Source: an uncultured cyanobacterium | GTDB lineage: Bacteria; Cyanobacteriota; Cyanobacteriia; Cyanobacteriales; Nostocaceae | Length of the DNA stretch: 64,000 nucleotides | NCBI GenBank assembly: GCA_903903925.1 | Contig: CAIVAU010000173.1 | Location: forward strand, 17,672 to 81,671 | Reading direction: 5' to 3' | Shown: positions 26,670 to 35,398 of the stretch, one piece after another | How the letters are laid out: each line of letters opens with the position of its first letter | How positions within the stretch are numbered: position 1 is the first letter of the stretch | Program-made: the position numbers and the translations under genes | Notes under the pieces: generated by a model | The model's input: the letters and a program-made list of their open reading frames with translations, nothing else | Told to the model about the DNA's origin: nothing | Databases searched by the model: none

Positions 26670-28460
26670 ATGGCAAAATCACGACGGCTGACTAAACTTG
26701 TTGCTTACCTACGCCCCCATGCGCGAGAAGCCACCTTAGGCATTATCGCTTTGTTGATTGTCAACGGGTTGGGTGTCCGCATACCCTTGTTGATTCGCAC
26801 CTGCATTAACAAGCTCTCAGCAAACTTCAGCTTAGACCAAGTCATATATTATGTAGTGCTGATCTTCTCACTCAGTTCGGCAATGTGGCTCATTCGTATG
26901 GCTTCTCGAATTTGGTTGTTTGGTGTGGGGCGTCAGGTAGAATTTGACCTAAAACAAAGGATTTTTGAACACTTACTCAAGCTGGAGCCATCTTATTTTG
27001 CCACTAATACTGGAGGCGATTTGATTAGTCGAGCGACCAGTGATGTGGAAAATATCCGGAGGTTGTTGGGTTTTGCCGTACTCAGTTTAGCAAATACCGT
27101 GTTTGCCTATGCCCTAACTTTACCCGTAATGCTGGCAATAGATGTGGAGCTCACATTAGCAGCACTGGCAGTGTATCCATTGATGTTATTTATGGTACAA
27201 CTGTTTAGCCATCGCCTACGCAACCAACAGTTAGAAGTGCAAGAGAATCTCTCTAACATGAGCGAACTTATCCAAGAGGATATCAGCGGCATGGCTCTGA
27301 TTAAAATCTACGCCCAAGAGGAAAATGAGCGCCGTGCCTTTGCTCACCAAAATCAACAGTTGTTGCAGGCTAACCTGCAACTGGCGAAAAGTCGAAATAC
27401 CCTGTTTCCATTAATTAGTGGACTAGCCAGTGTCAGTTCATTGGTAATTATCTGGTTGGGGGCGACACGTCTTGCCTCAGGAAGCCTTGCTGTGGGTGAC
27501 TTTGTGGCACTGTTAATTTATGTTCAGCAACTGGTTTTTCCCACAGCTTTATTGGGTTTTACAATTACCACCTACCAACGGGGTGAAGTGAGTATTGATC
27601 GGATTGAGGCGATTCTCACCGTCACACCCAAAATTCAAGACACAGCAGATACAATTCATTTGCCACGAGAACAAGTTCGTGGAGAATTGAGTGCTAGAAA
27701 CCTGAGTTACACATACCCTGATGTCACCAACCCAGCGTTACAAAACATTAACTTCACGATCTCCCCTGGAGAAATTGTTGCAATTGTCGGACCTATTGGT
27801 TCGGGAAAAACTACTTTAGCGAATGCTTTGCCAAGGTTACTGGATATTGACCCAGGTCAGTTGTTTTTGGATGGAGTGGACATTACTAAAATCGCGTTGG
27901 CAGACTTACGAAGTGCGATCGCCTACGTCCCTCAGGATAGTTTTCTGTTCAGCACCACAATTAAAAATAACATTCGCTACGAAGATCCAATGAGCGATCA
28001 GCCGGAGGTAGAATTTGCTGCTCATCTGGCACAAATTCACCCTGAAATTGCTAATTTTCCCCAGCAGTATGAAACAATTGTTGGTGAACGTGGCATTACG
28101 CTTTCTGGTGGCCAGCGGCAACGTACAGCGTTAGCAAGGGCACTGCTTGTCAATGCCCCAGTGTTGATTTTAGATGATGCCCTCTCCAGCGTCGATAATC
28201 AAACCGCCACAGCCATCTTGGCAAATTTCCGGACGGACTGGAAATCCCCAGACCTTTCCTCCTCTGGTACGAATGGGACGAAACGCAAAACGGTTGTTTT
28301 TATTACCCACCAACTGTCTGCAGCAGCTGCGGCTGATCGCATTTTCGTCATCGACAAAGGTAAAATCATCCAAACAGGCACCCAAATAGAACTTTTACAA
28401 CAACCTGGGCTTTACAGAACTCTATGGAGCCAGCATCAAGTTGAAGAATTGTTGCATTAG
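26670..28460 (+). CDS. ABC transporter, fused membrane and ATPase domains (MsbA-like exporter)
   Basis: 596-residue half-transporter that dimerises to export lipids, peptides or drugs. Six-helix type I exporter membrane domain (about 1-310), with SRATSDVENIRRLLGF in the coupling region. The nucleotide-binding domain has Walker A GPIGSGKTT (about 374-382), the Q-loop AYVPQDSFLF, signature LSGGQRQRTALARALL, Walker B VLILDDALSSVD and the H-loop VFITHQLSAAAAADRIFV. Substrate cannot be told. Monocistronic. Confidence 0.92.
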   Translation: MAKSRRLTKLVAYLRPHAREATLGIIALLIVNGLGVRIPLLIRTCINKLSANFSLDQVIYYVVLIFSLSSAMWLIRMASRIWLFGVGRQVEFDLKQRIFEHLLKLEPSYFATNTGGDLISRATSDVENIRRLLGFAVLSLANTVFAYALTLPVMLAIDVELTLAALAVYPLMLFMVQLFSHRLRNQQLEVQENLSNMSELIQEDISGMALIKIYAQEENERRAFAHQNQQLLQANLQLAKSRNTLFPLISGLASVSSLVIIWLGATRLASGSLAVGDFVALLIYVQQLVFPTALLGFTITTYQRGEVSIDRIEAILTVTPKIQDTADTIHLPREQVRGELSARNLSYTYPDVTNPALQNINFTISPGEIVAIVGPIGSGKTTLANALPRLLDIDPGQLFLDGVDITKIALADLRSAIAYVPQDSFLFSTTIKNNIRYEDPMSDQPEVEFAAHLAQIHPEIANFPQQYETIVGERGITLSGGQRQRTALARALLVNAPVLILDDALSSVDNQTATAILANFRTDWKSPDLSSSGTNGTKRKTVVFITHQLSAAAAADRIFVIDKGKIIQTGTQIELLQQPGLYRTLWSQHQVEELLH

Positions 28461-28527
28461 TTAGTTGTTAGTTATTGGTCTGTGGCTGTTAGTTCTCACA
28501 CAAAAAAATAACAACTAACAAATCAAA

Positions 28528-29214
28528 TTAAAAAGCTCCAACACGAGCAAAAATGATCAGAAGCGTCTTTAGGATTAATAAGATATCATACATTGGATAC
28601 CATTTCTTTTGATATTGCAGGTCCAAATCGACGACTTGTTCAAAATCTTTGACGTGAGAACGACCGTTAACTTGCCATTCACCAGTTAAACCTGGTTTGA
28701 CATTTAAACGTTGCCAGTGACGCTGATTGTAGTGCATCACTTCATCAGCGGTAGGTGGACGCGTTCCCACTAAACTCATTTCGCCTACTAGGACATTCCA
28801 GAACTGAGGTAGTTCATCTAAGCTTGTACTGCGCAAAAAGCGACCTACCTTTGTGACTCGGAAGTCATTTTTATTTTTAAAAATAAGTCCGTTAGCCTCG
28901 TTACTCACTAAAGATTTCAGTTGATCGGCATCGGAAATCATTGAGCGAAATTTCCGGATACGAAATATTTTACCTTGGAGTCCATAACGTTCTTGTGTGA
29001 AGAAAATTGGACCTGGACTATCAATTTTGATAGCGATCGCTACTGGTACAAACACTATCGTTAGTATCAACAGCCCAATCAGGCTACCCAAAATGTCTAA
29101 AAAACGTTTAAACTTAGAATTCACCGCAGGGTGAACGGTAAATTGTAATTCCCTAGAAGTAGATGTAGAAGTTGAACCTTCAACAACGGTTATGAATGGT
29201 ATTTGGTATGTCAT
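28528..29214 (-). CDS. Bacterial sugar transferase (undecaprenyl-phosphate glycosyl-1-phosphate transferase)
   Basis: Starts exopolysaccharide or O-antigen synthesis by loading a sugar-1-phosphate on the lipid carrier. 228 residues: one hydrophobic helix (LGSLIGLLILTIVFVPVAI, about 43-61), then the family core IKIDSPGPIFFTQERYGLQG, RIRKFRSM, LDELPQFWNVLVGEMSLVG, TRPP and HWQRLNVKPGLTGEWQVNGR. It is the short form with a single membrane helix (reentrant in the family). Converges with the ABC transporter gene. Confidence 0.92.
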   Translation of the reverse strand: MTYQIPFITVVEGSTSTSTSRELQFTVHPAVNSKFKRFLDILGSLIGLLILTIVFVPVAIAIKIDSPGPIFFTQERYGLQGKIFRIRKFRSMISDADQLKSLVSNEANGLIFKNKNDFRVTKVGRFLRSTSLDELPQFWNVLVGEMSLVGTRPPTADEVMHYNQRHWQRLNVKPGLTGEWQVNGRSHVKDFEQVVDLDLQYQKKWYPMYDILLILKTLLIIFARVGAF

Positions 29215-29514
29215 GCCGAATGTTGAGCAAAAATGTATAATTACTTAACTTAATTTGACTATATACTTGCCTTTGATAAAGGTAGTCTCTCTCAACAGTA
29301 TTTTCACTGAATCTTCATCAATATTTTGGGGATCATGATTTTTTTATAAATTTCAGATAAAGCAAATTTTATATATCTTATGAAGGATGAAAGAAATAGT
29401 CTAAAGGTATGGGTATTAATAGCAATTTTGTTATGACTTGCCACCGCTAAATGATGGGCATCAATAAAAATCGATAGAAGCTGAAAGACTAGCTAATGGC
29501 TAATTGTAGTTAGG

Positions 29515-29745
29515 CAATTAGCAGACCCAGTAGCGGATGTGAAAGCCAAGTTACAACTTGGAGGCAACAAAGGGTTTATTATTTTAGTGAAAGCACAAAA
29601 ATGGTTTAAAGCTTCGGAACTTCCTGCTTTTAACTTGATTGTGCCGCTGCTTTGAAGTTTATCAGAGAATTTACAGAGGCGGCATCTGAGGTCAATGCTC
29701 CAAACTTTAAGGAGGAGTTGTTTGAACATTTTCCCTGTCCCACAT
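29515..29745 (+). pseudogene. Possible decayed gene of unknown family
   Basis: Between 29215 and 29965 there is no sound gene. The + strand reads like former coding sequence: QLADPVADVKAKLQLGGNKG and KGFIILVKAQKWFKASELPA, continuing to FNLIVPLL and a stop, then in the next frame KFIREFTEAASEVNAPNFKE followed by ELFEHF. The two parts would join with one frameshift. I cannot name the family. The rest of this 750-bp gap is AT-rich and empty. Confidence 0.25.
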
Positions 29746-29965
29746 TCAATACTTTTCGCGAAAGGCGAAGACCGACTTCTATCTAGGCTTAAGGCTGAGA
29801 ACCCTTGAAGTATTGGTTCTAAACGGACATTTACACTCTGAAAAAATCATAGACCAAGAGGATGAGATGGCGGTGACGACTTGGTGCTACTGCCTATATC
29901 CTTTAATACAAGAATAATCAGAAAATTTACTGTAATGCTATCTCACAATTGAGGTACTAAAAAAA

Positions 29966-30265
29966 ATGATTGTAGCAGGAGTCGAAGTTAAAATCAGTCG
30001 CTTAGAATCGATAGTCGAGCAAATTGGAGAAGCAGTACTTGCTACGACTGAAACAATTGAACGTCTTGCGGAAAGAGTGGATACACTGAGTGCCCAAGTC
30101 GAAGAACAGGGAAGGCAGGTACAACAGCAGGGCTATCAAATTTTAGCCCTGTGTGATGCAGTCCAAACTCTTACGGAAACTCAGGATGATTCCCTTGCTA
30201 GACTAACCCAACTGACAGATACCCTAGAGCGGATGACGAAATTAATTACAGGTACAGAAGACTAA
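29966..30265 (+). CDS. Small coiled-coil protein
   Basis: 99 residues, almost entirely heptad-repeat coiled coil (ISRLESIVEQIGEAVLATTE through LARLTQLTDTLERMTKLITG), with no signal or membrane helix. Similar small proteins are frequent in cyanobacterial genomes, without known function. It overlaps the convergent surE stop by 4 bp. Confidence 0.6.
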   Translation: MIVAGVEVKISRLESIVEQIGEAVLATTETIERLAERVDTLSAQVEEQGRQVQQQGYQILALCDAVQTLTETQDDSLARLTQLTDTLERMTKLITGTED

Positions 30266-30948
30266 AACTTAATACTTAACTGGGTTACAGCAATTTTGCC
30301 AGAGAAACAGACATCAACATCGCTGCCAGGTGTGCGATCGCGCTTGCCATATTCCCCTACATAATAAAAATTATCGCCCTCAATCTGGTAGTTGACGGGC
30401 AAGGGTCTTGTACAGGGTTGGCAAAATACAACTTCTGGATCGGGTTCATTTGGTAGCAAATGTGGCAAATTAACATTCCAGAACGTTCCTGGTTCCAAGG
30501 GACGGTTGAGTAAATCAGATAGAACGTCAGCAGTCCGCCTTGCTGCTACATCCCAATCAATATTGAGCTTACCTTTACAATAGTGGGAAACCGCAATTCC
30601 AGGAATGCCGTGAATTGCTGCTTCCCTCACAGCAGCGACAGTACCGGAAATGTAAGCATCAACTCCCATATTGCCCCCAGCGTTAATACCAGAGAACACA
30701 AATCTAACATTTTGACAAATATGTGTTAACGCAATTCTGACGCAATCAGCAGGAGTACCTCCAATCGCATACTCATAATCAGAGCGACGGTGAACATGAA
30801 TCGGACCATTTGTGGTGACTTGATGTCCACATCCAGATAGATGGTCTTTGGGTGCAGCAATCATGACTTCTTCAGCATTTACAGCTTTAAGAAGTGCTTG
30901 AATCCCAGGAGCATCTATCCCATCATCGTTGGTTAATATCAGTGTCAT
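30262..30948 (-). CDS. surE: 5'/3'-nucleotidase SurE
   Basis: Metal-dependent nucleoside monophosphate phosphatase. 228 residues: N-terminal LTNDDGIDAPGIQAL (metal-binding Asp pair), APKDHLSGCGHQVT, GTPADCVRIAL, and FSGINAGGNMGVDAYISGTV (Asn ligand and loop). Length is slightly short but complete. Upstream of it is a GGGAGCA repeat. Confidence 0.95.
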   Translation of the reverse strand: MTLILTNDDGIDAPGIQALLKAVNAEEVMIAAPKDHLSGCGHQVTTNGPIHVHRRSDYEYAIGGTPADCVRIALTHICQNVRFVFSGINAGGNMGVDAYISGTVAAVREAAIHGIPGIAVSHYCKGKLNIDWDVAARRTADVLSDLLNRPLEPGTFWNVNLPHLLPNEPDPEVVFCQPCTRPLPVNYQIEGDNFYYVGEYGKRDRTPGSDVDVCFSGKIAVTQLSIKF

Positions 30949-30974
30949 TTGTTACTTTATCACTTTAGAAAAGA

Positions 30975-31116
30975 AGGGAGCAGGGAGCAGGGAGCAGGGA
31001 GCAGGGGGAATCCATGGCTTAAGCCGTGGGATTGGAACTTTTCTGACGAATGTTTCACAGCATGTGGTGTCTCGCAACACATTTTTTTATTCCCTGCTCC
31101 CTGCTCCCTCTTAAAG
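30975..31116. repeat. GGGAGCA heptamers with a second copy of the GGCTTAAGCC palindrome
   Basis: Five GGGAGCA units (30975-31006), then at 31011-31038 CCATGGCTTAAGCCGTGGG followed by ATTGGAAC, a mutated copy of the 3706 palindrome with the same right flank. At 31089-31112 the complementary TCCCTGC units occur, so the whole stretch could fold on itself. The remaining sequence to 31325 shows no gene. Confidence 0.65.
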
Positions 31117-31325
31117 AATTTTTCATATTGTATTTGGGGACAATTCCCACCGTCAACAATATTTTGCTTACAGGAAAAAGCGTGATCACCAGTAGTAGGT
31201 CACCACGCCCTTTACAACGTACTGTCAGGAAGAAAGCTAGTTGCGTAATTCCATTTTAGCTCATTGAATTGTATGAAATGATACAAAAACTCTAGATTCC
31301 ACCAATCAGAGTGTACCATTCCGTT

Positions 31326-31550
31326 CTATCTGTACTCATAGTGACCAGCAACCCATACTTGACGGTGGCTTGAACGGTTCCAATGCCCAGGAACCCATAC
31401 CCGTCGTCTACGGGCAACCAATATGGGGCTTGATGTTTGTAAGTTAAAGAGAGGGTTGATAACGACTTCTGATGCTGATGCCTGTTGTGTTGGTAATCCA
31501 GCCATCATAAATGGTAGAGCGAGTATCGCGCCAGCAATCATCCGTTTCAT
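31326..31550 (-). CDS. Small secreted YXWxxGH-type basic protein
   Basis: 74 residues. Signal peptide MKRMIAGAILALPFMMAGLP, cleaved near QQASA. The mature C-terminus is basic with two copies of the WVxGHW/Y motif (RRVWVPGHWNRSSHRQVWVA then GHYEYR), as in small proteins annotated with YXWGXW repeats. An AGGAG lies 8 bases before the ATG at 31550, so the in-frame TTG two codons earlier is not the start. Envelope-associated; role unknown. Confidence 0.65.
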   Translation of the reverse strand: MKRMIAGAILALPFMMAGLPTQQASASEVVINPLFNLQTSSPILVARRRRVWVPGHWNRSSHRQVWVAGHYEYR

Positions 31551-31592
31551 GAGCAAATCTCCTTTGAGTAATTAGGTTAAGTCGGTATCATT

Positions 31593-32375
31593 TTAATCCG
31601 CTTCAATACCACGGTCTAAAAAATTATTATTTTTCATAATTTCATAGAGATAAATATCTTCTTCCAGCAAGCAAGCATGTCCACTATGGGGTAAGACCAC
31701 CATTTTGGCATTGGGTAAAACATTGACTAAACGTTCTACTTCACTTAAAGAAGGCAAAAGCCAATCATCACCACTAGCAAGTAGCAAAACAGGTTGAGAG
31801 AGGCTAGTAAGCTGCACCTCATCAACATCAAAATCTCTGAGTAAGGAGAACCGCCAGAGGACAGTTTCTGGTGGTACGGAACGCATGGTTTTCAGGAGTT
31901 CTCGGCGATCGCACTGAGAAATTCTTCCCAATGCAGCTAAAAACGGTAACAAACCTAGTGCGCCGACTTCATATAGGGATGAGGGTACTAAGTAAGCCAG
32001 TTGTGATGTCCAATTCAACCAAGGGCGAAGATGAAAGCTAGAAGCCGGGTTGATCAGGATAATTCGTTTAAACAGATGTGGTGCAGCTATCGCTACTTTT
32101 TGCGCTAAACAACCGCCAAATGATTCTCCACACAGGTAAACTGATCGCTCTAGGTTTTTTTCTAGTTCAGCATGGATCAAGTCTAATAAATTATTAGTTA
32201 GCACATCCCAGTTGCTGAGATCATTCTGTGGTATTGCTAAACAGCGAACATCAAAACCAGCTTCCAATCCAGCCGTTTGCGATCGCAAGAGTTGACCAGT
32301 TCCATCCATCCCCGGCAAAAAAATAAACAGTGGATATTCTGGCTGTAGTCGTTTAGGTGTCAGAAAACAGGGCAT
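31593..32375 (-). CDS. Alpha/beta hydrolase, related to the phytyl ester synthase / DGAT esterase group
   Basis: About 260 residues. The oxyanion region reads PLFIFLPGMDGTGQLL, the pattern of plant and cyanobacterial esterase/lipase/thioesterase proteins (phytyl ester synthase, Slr2103-like). Nucleophile in CGESFGG, acid near ASGDDWLLP and His in LPHSGHACLLEE complete a Ser-Asp-His triad. It lacks the acyltransferase domain that PES proteins carry, so substrate is uncertain. I chose ATG 32375; the longer frame adds MPNAQCPILNTQYP, which is only translation of the upstream GGGCATT repeat. Confidence 0.75.
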   Translation of the reverse strand: MPCFLTPKRLQPEYPLFIFLPGMDGTGQLLRSQTAGLEAGFDVRCLAIPQNDLSNWDVLTNNLLDLIHAELEKNLERSVYLCGESFGGCLAQKVAIAAPHLFKRIILINPASSFHLRPWLNWTSQLAYLVPSSLYEVGALGLLPFLAALGRISQCDRRELLKTMRSVPPETVLWRFSLLRDFDVDEVQLTSLSQPVLLLASGDDWLLPSLSEVERLVNVLPNAKMVVLPHSGHACLLEEDIYLYEIMKNNNFLDRGIEAD

Positions 32376-32466
32376 TGGGTATTGAGTATTGAGTATTGGG
32401 CATTGGGCATTGGGCATTGGGCATTGGGGAGTTAAAATTCATAATTCATAATTCATAATTCATAAT
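32376..32466. repeat. Simple repeats GGGCATT / GAGTATT and ATTCATA
   Basis: Seven-base units of ATTGGGC/ATTGAGT (32374-32426) followed by ATTCATA units (32437-32466). They lie at the hydrolase start and extend its reading frame artificially. GTGTAGG units follow at 32517-32540. The remaining gap before metG shows no gene. Confidence 0.75.
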
Positions 32467-32853
32467 TCTTTATAGACGACTGCCCTAAGGTAGAAATTGC
32501 TGATTTACCGAAAACAGGGTGTAGGGTGTAGGGTGTGGGGTGTGGAATATTGGGATGCACACTCCCTAAATCACGCCTCGGCGAATTGTACATTTATGTA
32601 GGTCGAAGGAAAAAATGTCCAGATGAAATACGTATTACTGAAGTGGAGGCTTCCTTGCTTTTCACCCCTAATTTTAGTCACGACACCCCACACCCTACAT
32701 CCCTTTCACTGTGAATCCAACAACCCCGCATGGAATAAATTTGCTAACATTAGGATGTTGCTTGTAAAAAGGGTAGTCCTGTTATATAATTACGTGGTTT
32801 TGGCGATATAAGCTAAGAGAGAAAACGGTCTCAGCCAGTTGTTTTTATTTTGC

Positions 32854-34455
32854 ATGAATCTGGTGGATAAAATAGAAAATACATTTACACTGACAACACC
32901 GCTATATTATGTAAACGATGTACCCCACATTGGCAGTGCCTACACGACGATGGCAGCAGATGTGGTGGCGCGTTCTCAACGACTTTTGGGACATTCGGTA
33001 CTGCTGATTACAGGTACAGATGAGCATGGGCAGAAAATTCAGCGGACAGCCGAGAGTAAAGGGCGATCCCCCCAAAGCTTTTGTGATGAAATATCCGCTG
33101 GTTTTGCCTCTCTATGGGAATTGCTAAACATTCAATATGATCGCTTTATTCGGACTACTGATGACCGCCATAAAGCGATAGTCAAAGAATTCTTCCAGCG
33201 AGTATGGGAAAGAGGTGACATCTACTTGAGTCAACAACAAGGGTGGTATTGTGTCTCCTGTGAAGAGTTTAAAGAAGAAAGGGAACTACTAGAGGGACAT
33301 CGTTGCCCTATCCATACGAACAAAGAAGTCGAGTGGCGAGACGAGCAAAACTACTTCTTCCGCTTATCCAAATATCAAACCCAATTACAAACACTGTACA
33401 AGTCTCAGCCTGATTTTATCCAGCCTGAAAGTCGCCGTAATGAAGTCCTCAACTTTGTAAATCAGGGATTGCAAGACTTTTCTATTTCGCGGATAAATTT
33501 GGAGTGGGGTCTTCCACTACCAGTTGATCCCCAGCATACTATTTATGTCTGGTTTGATGCACTGCTGGGTTATGTAACAGCATTGCTAGAACCAGAACAA
33601 GAACCAACTTTAGAAAATGCACTGGCGAAATGGTGGCCAATCAACCTGCACTTAATCGGGAAGGATATCCTACGCTTCCATACAGTTTACTGGCCTGCGA
33701 TGCTGATGTCAGCCGATATTAAATTGCCTCTTAGAGTATTTGTGCATGGTTTTTTGACTAAAGATGGTCAAAAGATGGGTAAAAGTCTGGGTAATACCCT
33801 TAACCCTGTGGAACTAATTAAATGCTATGGTGCAGATGCCGTTCGTTATTACTTCCTTAAGGAAATCGAATTTGGCAAGGATGGCGATTTTAATGAAAGT
33901 AGATTCATAAATGTTCTGAATGCAGATTTGGCAAATGATTTAGGTAATTTGCTAAATCGCACCTTGAGCATGGTGAAGAAATACTGCGCCGGTAATGTGC
34001 CGCAAATCAAAAATGAAGATATTCCTTTTGAGCATCCTCTGAAATCCATTGGTTTCCATCTGGGGGAACAGGTACGAAATGCATATGAAGCGCTAGCTTT
34101 CAATCAAGCTTGCGAGGCTGTTCTTTTGTTGGTGCAAGCCAGCAATAAGTTCATTGATGAGCAGGCTCCCTGGACCTTGTATAAACAGGGACAGCACCAA
34201 GCAGTGGAACAAGTATTATACGCCGTTCTGGAATCAGTTAGACTAGCAGCTTATCTCCTGTCTCCAATTATTCCGAATATTAGTAGCGATATTTACCAGC
34301 AGCTGGGCTTCGGAATAGACTTTAACGACCAAATACAAACTTCTATTTCTGCCCCTTTTGCAACTCATGGGACATGGGGAGTACTAAGCAATCAACAAAA
34401 GTTGGGCGAACCCCGTCCAATTTTTAAGCGCATAGAACTGTCTAAAAACGATTAG
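32854..34455 (+). CDS. metG: Methionyl-tRNA synthetase
   Basis: Charges tRNA-Met. 533 residues: class I HIGH-type motif HIGSAYTT near the start, the zinc-knuckle region GWYCVSCEEF ... GHRCPIH, and the KMSKS-type loop reading KMGKSLGN (about 305-312). The anticodon-binding domain is present and the C-terminal tRNA-binding (Trbp111) domain is missing, as usual in cyanobacteria. The ATG at 32854 is preferred over the TTG at 32839, which adds five hydrophobic residues and has no better RBS. Confidence 0.95.
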   Translation: MNLVDKIENTFTLTTPLYYVNDVPHIGSAYTTMAADVVARSQRLLGHSVLLITGTDEHGQKIQRTAESKGRSPQSFCDEISAGFASLWELLNIQYDRFIRTTDDRHKAIVKEFFQRVWERGDIYLSQQQGWYCVSCEEFKEERELLEGHRCPIHTNKEVEWRDEQNYFFRLSKYQTQLQTLYKSQPDFIQPESRRNEVLNFVNQGLQDFSISRINLEWGLPLPVDPQHTIYVWFDALLGYVTALLEPEQEPTLENALAKWWPINLHLIGKDILRFHTVYWPAMLMSADIKLPLRVFVHGFLTKDGQKMGKSLGNTLNPVELIKCYGADAVRYYFLKEIEFGKDGDFNESRFINVLNADLANDLGNLLNRTLSMVKKYCAGNVPQIKNEDIPFEHPLKSIGFHLGEQVRNAYEALAFNQACEAVLLLVQASNKFIDEQAPWTLYKQGQHQAVEQVLYAVLESVRLAAYLLSPIIPNISSDIYQQLGFGIDFNDQIQTSISAPFATHGTWGVLSNQQKLGEPRPIFKRIELSKND

Positions 34456-34486
34456 TCCTTTCAAACTCGGTTTTTTTTAAAATTTG

Positions 34487-34511
34487 TCAGGGCTGAATTT
34501 ATTAGCCCTGA
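34487..34511 (+). terminator. Hairpin after metG
   Basis: TCAGGGCT, nine-base loop, AGCCCTGA: a perfect 8-bp stem 32 bp after metG. It has no T run on the right, so it may be only a weak terminator or an mRNA-end stabiliser; a T8 tract occurs upstream at 34471. Confidence 0.45.
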
Positions 34512-34564
34512 ACGATTATCATATGCTGCTGTAAATCGCATCGTCACGTATGGAATAAGTATCA

Positions 34565-35230
34565 ATGATTACATTTGATAAAAAACGAGGTATGACAACA
34601 ATGTTGAATCATTTGGACAGCGACTCAATATTTACGCCAGAGCAAGTTTTGGAAAATCGGGGTCGTGTCGCTATATTTATAGATGGCTCAAATTTATTTT
34701 ATGCGGCACTGCAACTAGGAATTGAAATCGATTACACAAAGCTATTGTGTCGATTAACAGGCGGCTCTAGGCTACTGCGTGCTTTCTTTTACACCGGTGT
34801 AGATCGGACTAACGAGAAGCAACAGGGTTTTCTGCTGTGGATGCGCCGTAATGGCTATCGAGTCATTGCCAAGGATTTGGTGCAGCTGCCAGATGGCTCA
34901 AAAAAAGCCAATTTGGATGTAGAAATTGCAGTGGATATGATGGCTTTAGTAGATTCTTATGATACAGCCGTGTTGGTCAGTGGTGATGGTGATCTAGCAT
35001 ACGCAGTGAATTCAGTGAGCTATCGCGGCGTACGCGTAGAAGTAGTGAGCTTGCGCTCCATGACAAGTGATAGCTTAATCAATGTTTCTGATCGCTATAT
35101 TGACTTAGAAGCTGTCAAAGAAGATATCCAAAAAACCCCACGCCAAAGCTACCCCTATAGACCATTATCTGGTATGAGTTTTTTGGAGGAAGCCAGAGAC
35201 ACTGATGGTCATGTGGAAATTCAAGAGTAA
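34565..35230 (+). CDS. NYN domain protein, LabA-like (DUF88)
   Basis: 221 residues with the PIN-like NYN ribonuclease fold: VAIFIDGSNLFYAALQLG (first Asp), KANLDVEIAVDMMALV (Asp cluster) and TAVLVSGDGDLAYAV (Asp-Gly-Asp). These are the acidic residues of the LabA family, named for a circadian output factor in Synechococcus; others are likely RNases. Start is uncertain: ATG 34565, 34592 or 34601. Downstream, GTGTGGGATG-type repeats separate it from lptC. Confidence 0.85.
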   Translation: MITFDKKRGMTTMLNHLDSDSIFTPEQVLENRGRVAIFIDGSNLFYAALQLGIEIDYTKLLCRLTGGSRLLRAFFYTGVDRTNEKQQGFLLWMRRNGYRVIAKDLVQLPDGSKKANLDVEIAVDMMALVDSYDTAVLVSGDGDLAYAVNSVSYRGVRVEVVSLRSMTSDSLINVSDRYIDLEAVKEDIQKTPRQSYPYRPLSGMSFLEEARDTDGHVEIQE

Positions 35231-35233
35231 TTA

Positions 35234-35384
35234 AGTGGGGAGTGTGTTGTGTAGAGGGTGTAGAGGGTGTGGGATGTCTGGGAGGTCTGGGAGGTCTGGG
35301 AGGTAAGGAATACATTCCTCCTCACACTCCCCACCCTCCCCACACTCCCCACACCCCTTTTTATTCCCTGCTCCCTGCACCCTT
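35234..35384. repeat. Simple repeats GGAGTGT / GTAGAGG / GGGAGGTCT and complements
   Basis: Short tandem tracts (three units of CTGGGAGGT at 35278-35303, then CACTCCCCACC-type units and TCCCTGC units). The left and right halves are complementary, giving a long imperfect foldback before the lptC start. Confidence 0.65.
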
Positions 35385-35398
35385 CTTTTGTAATCAGT

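Noticed and set aside
29493..29729. Reverse 78-codon frame
   Set aside because: The forward strand of the same DNA looks more like old coding sequence; the reverse frame has no pattern.
32376..32417. Fourteen extra residues at the start of the alpha/beta hydrolase
   Set aside because: They are translation of the GGGCATT simple repeat; the ATG at 32375 is the more sensible start.
35267..35398. Longer lptC start in the repeat region
   Set aside because: The extension reads MWDVWEVWEVWEV, a product of GGGAGGTCT repeats.
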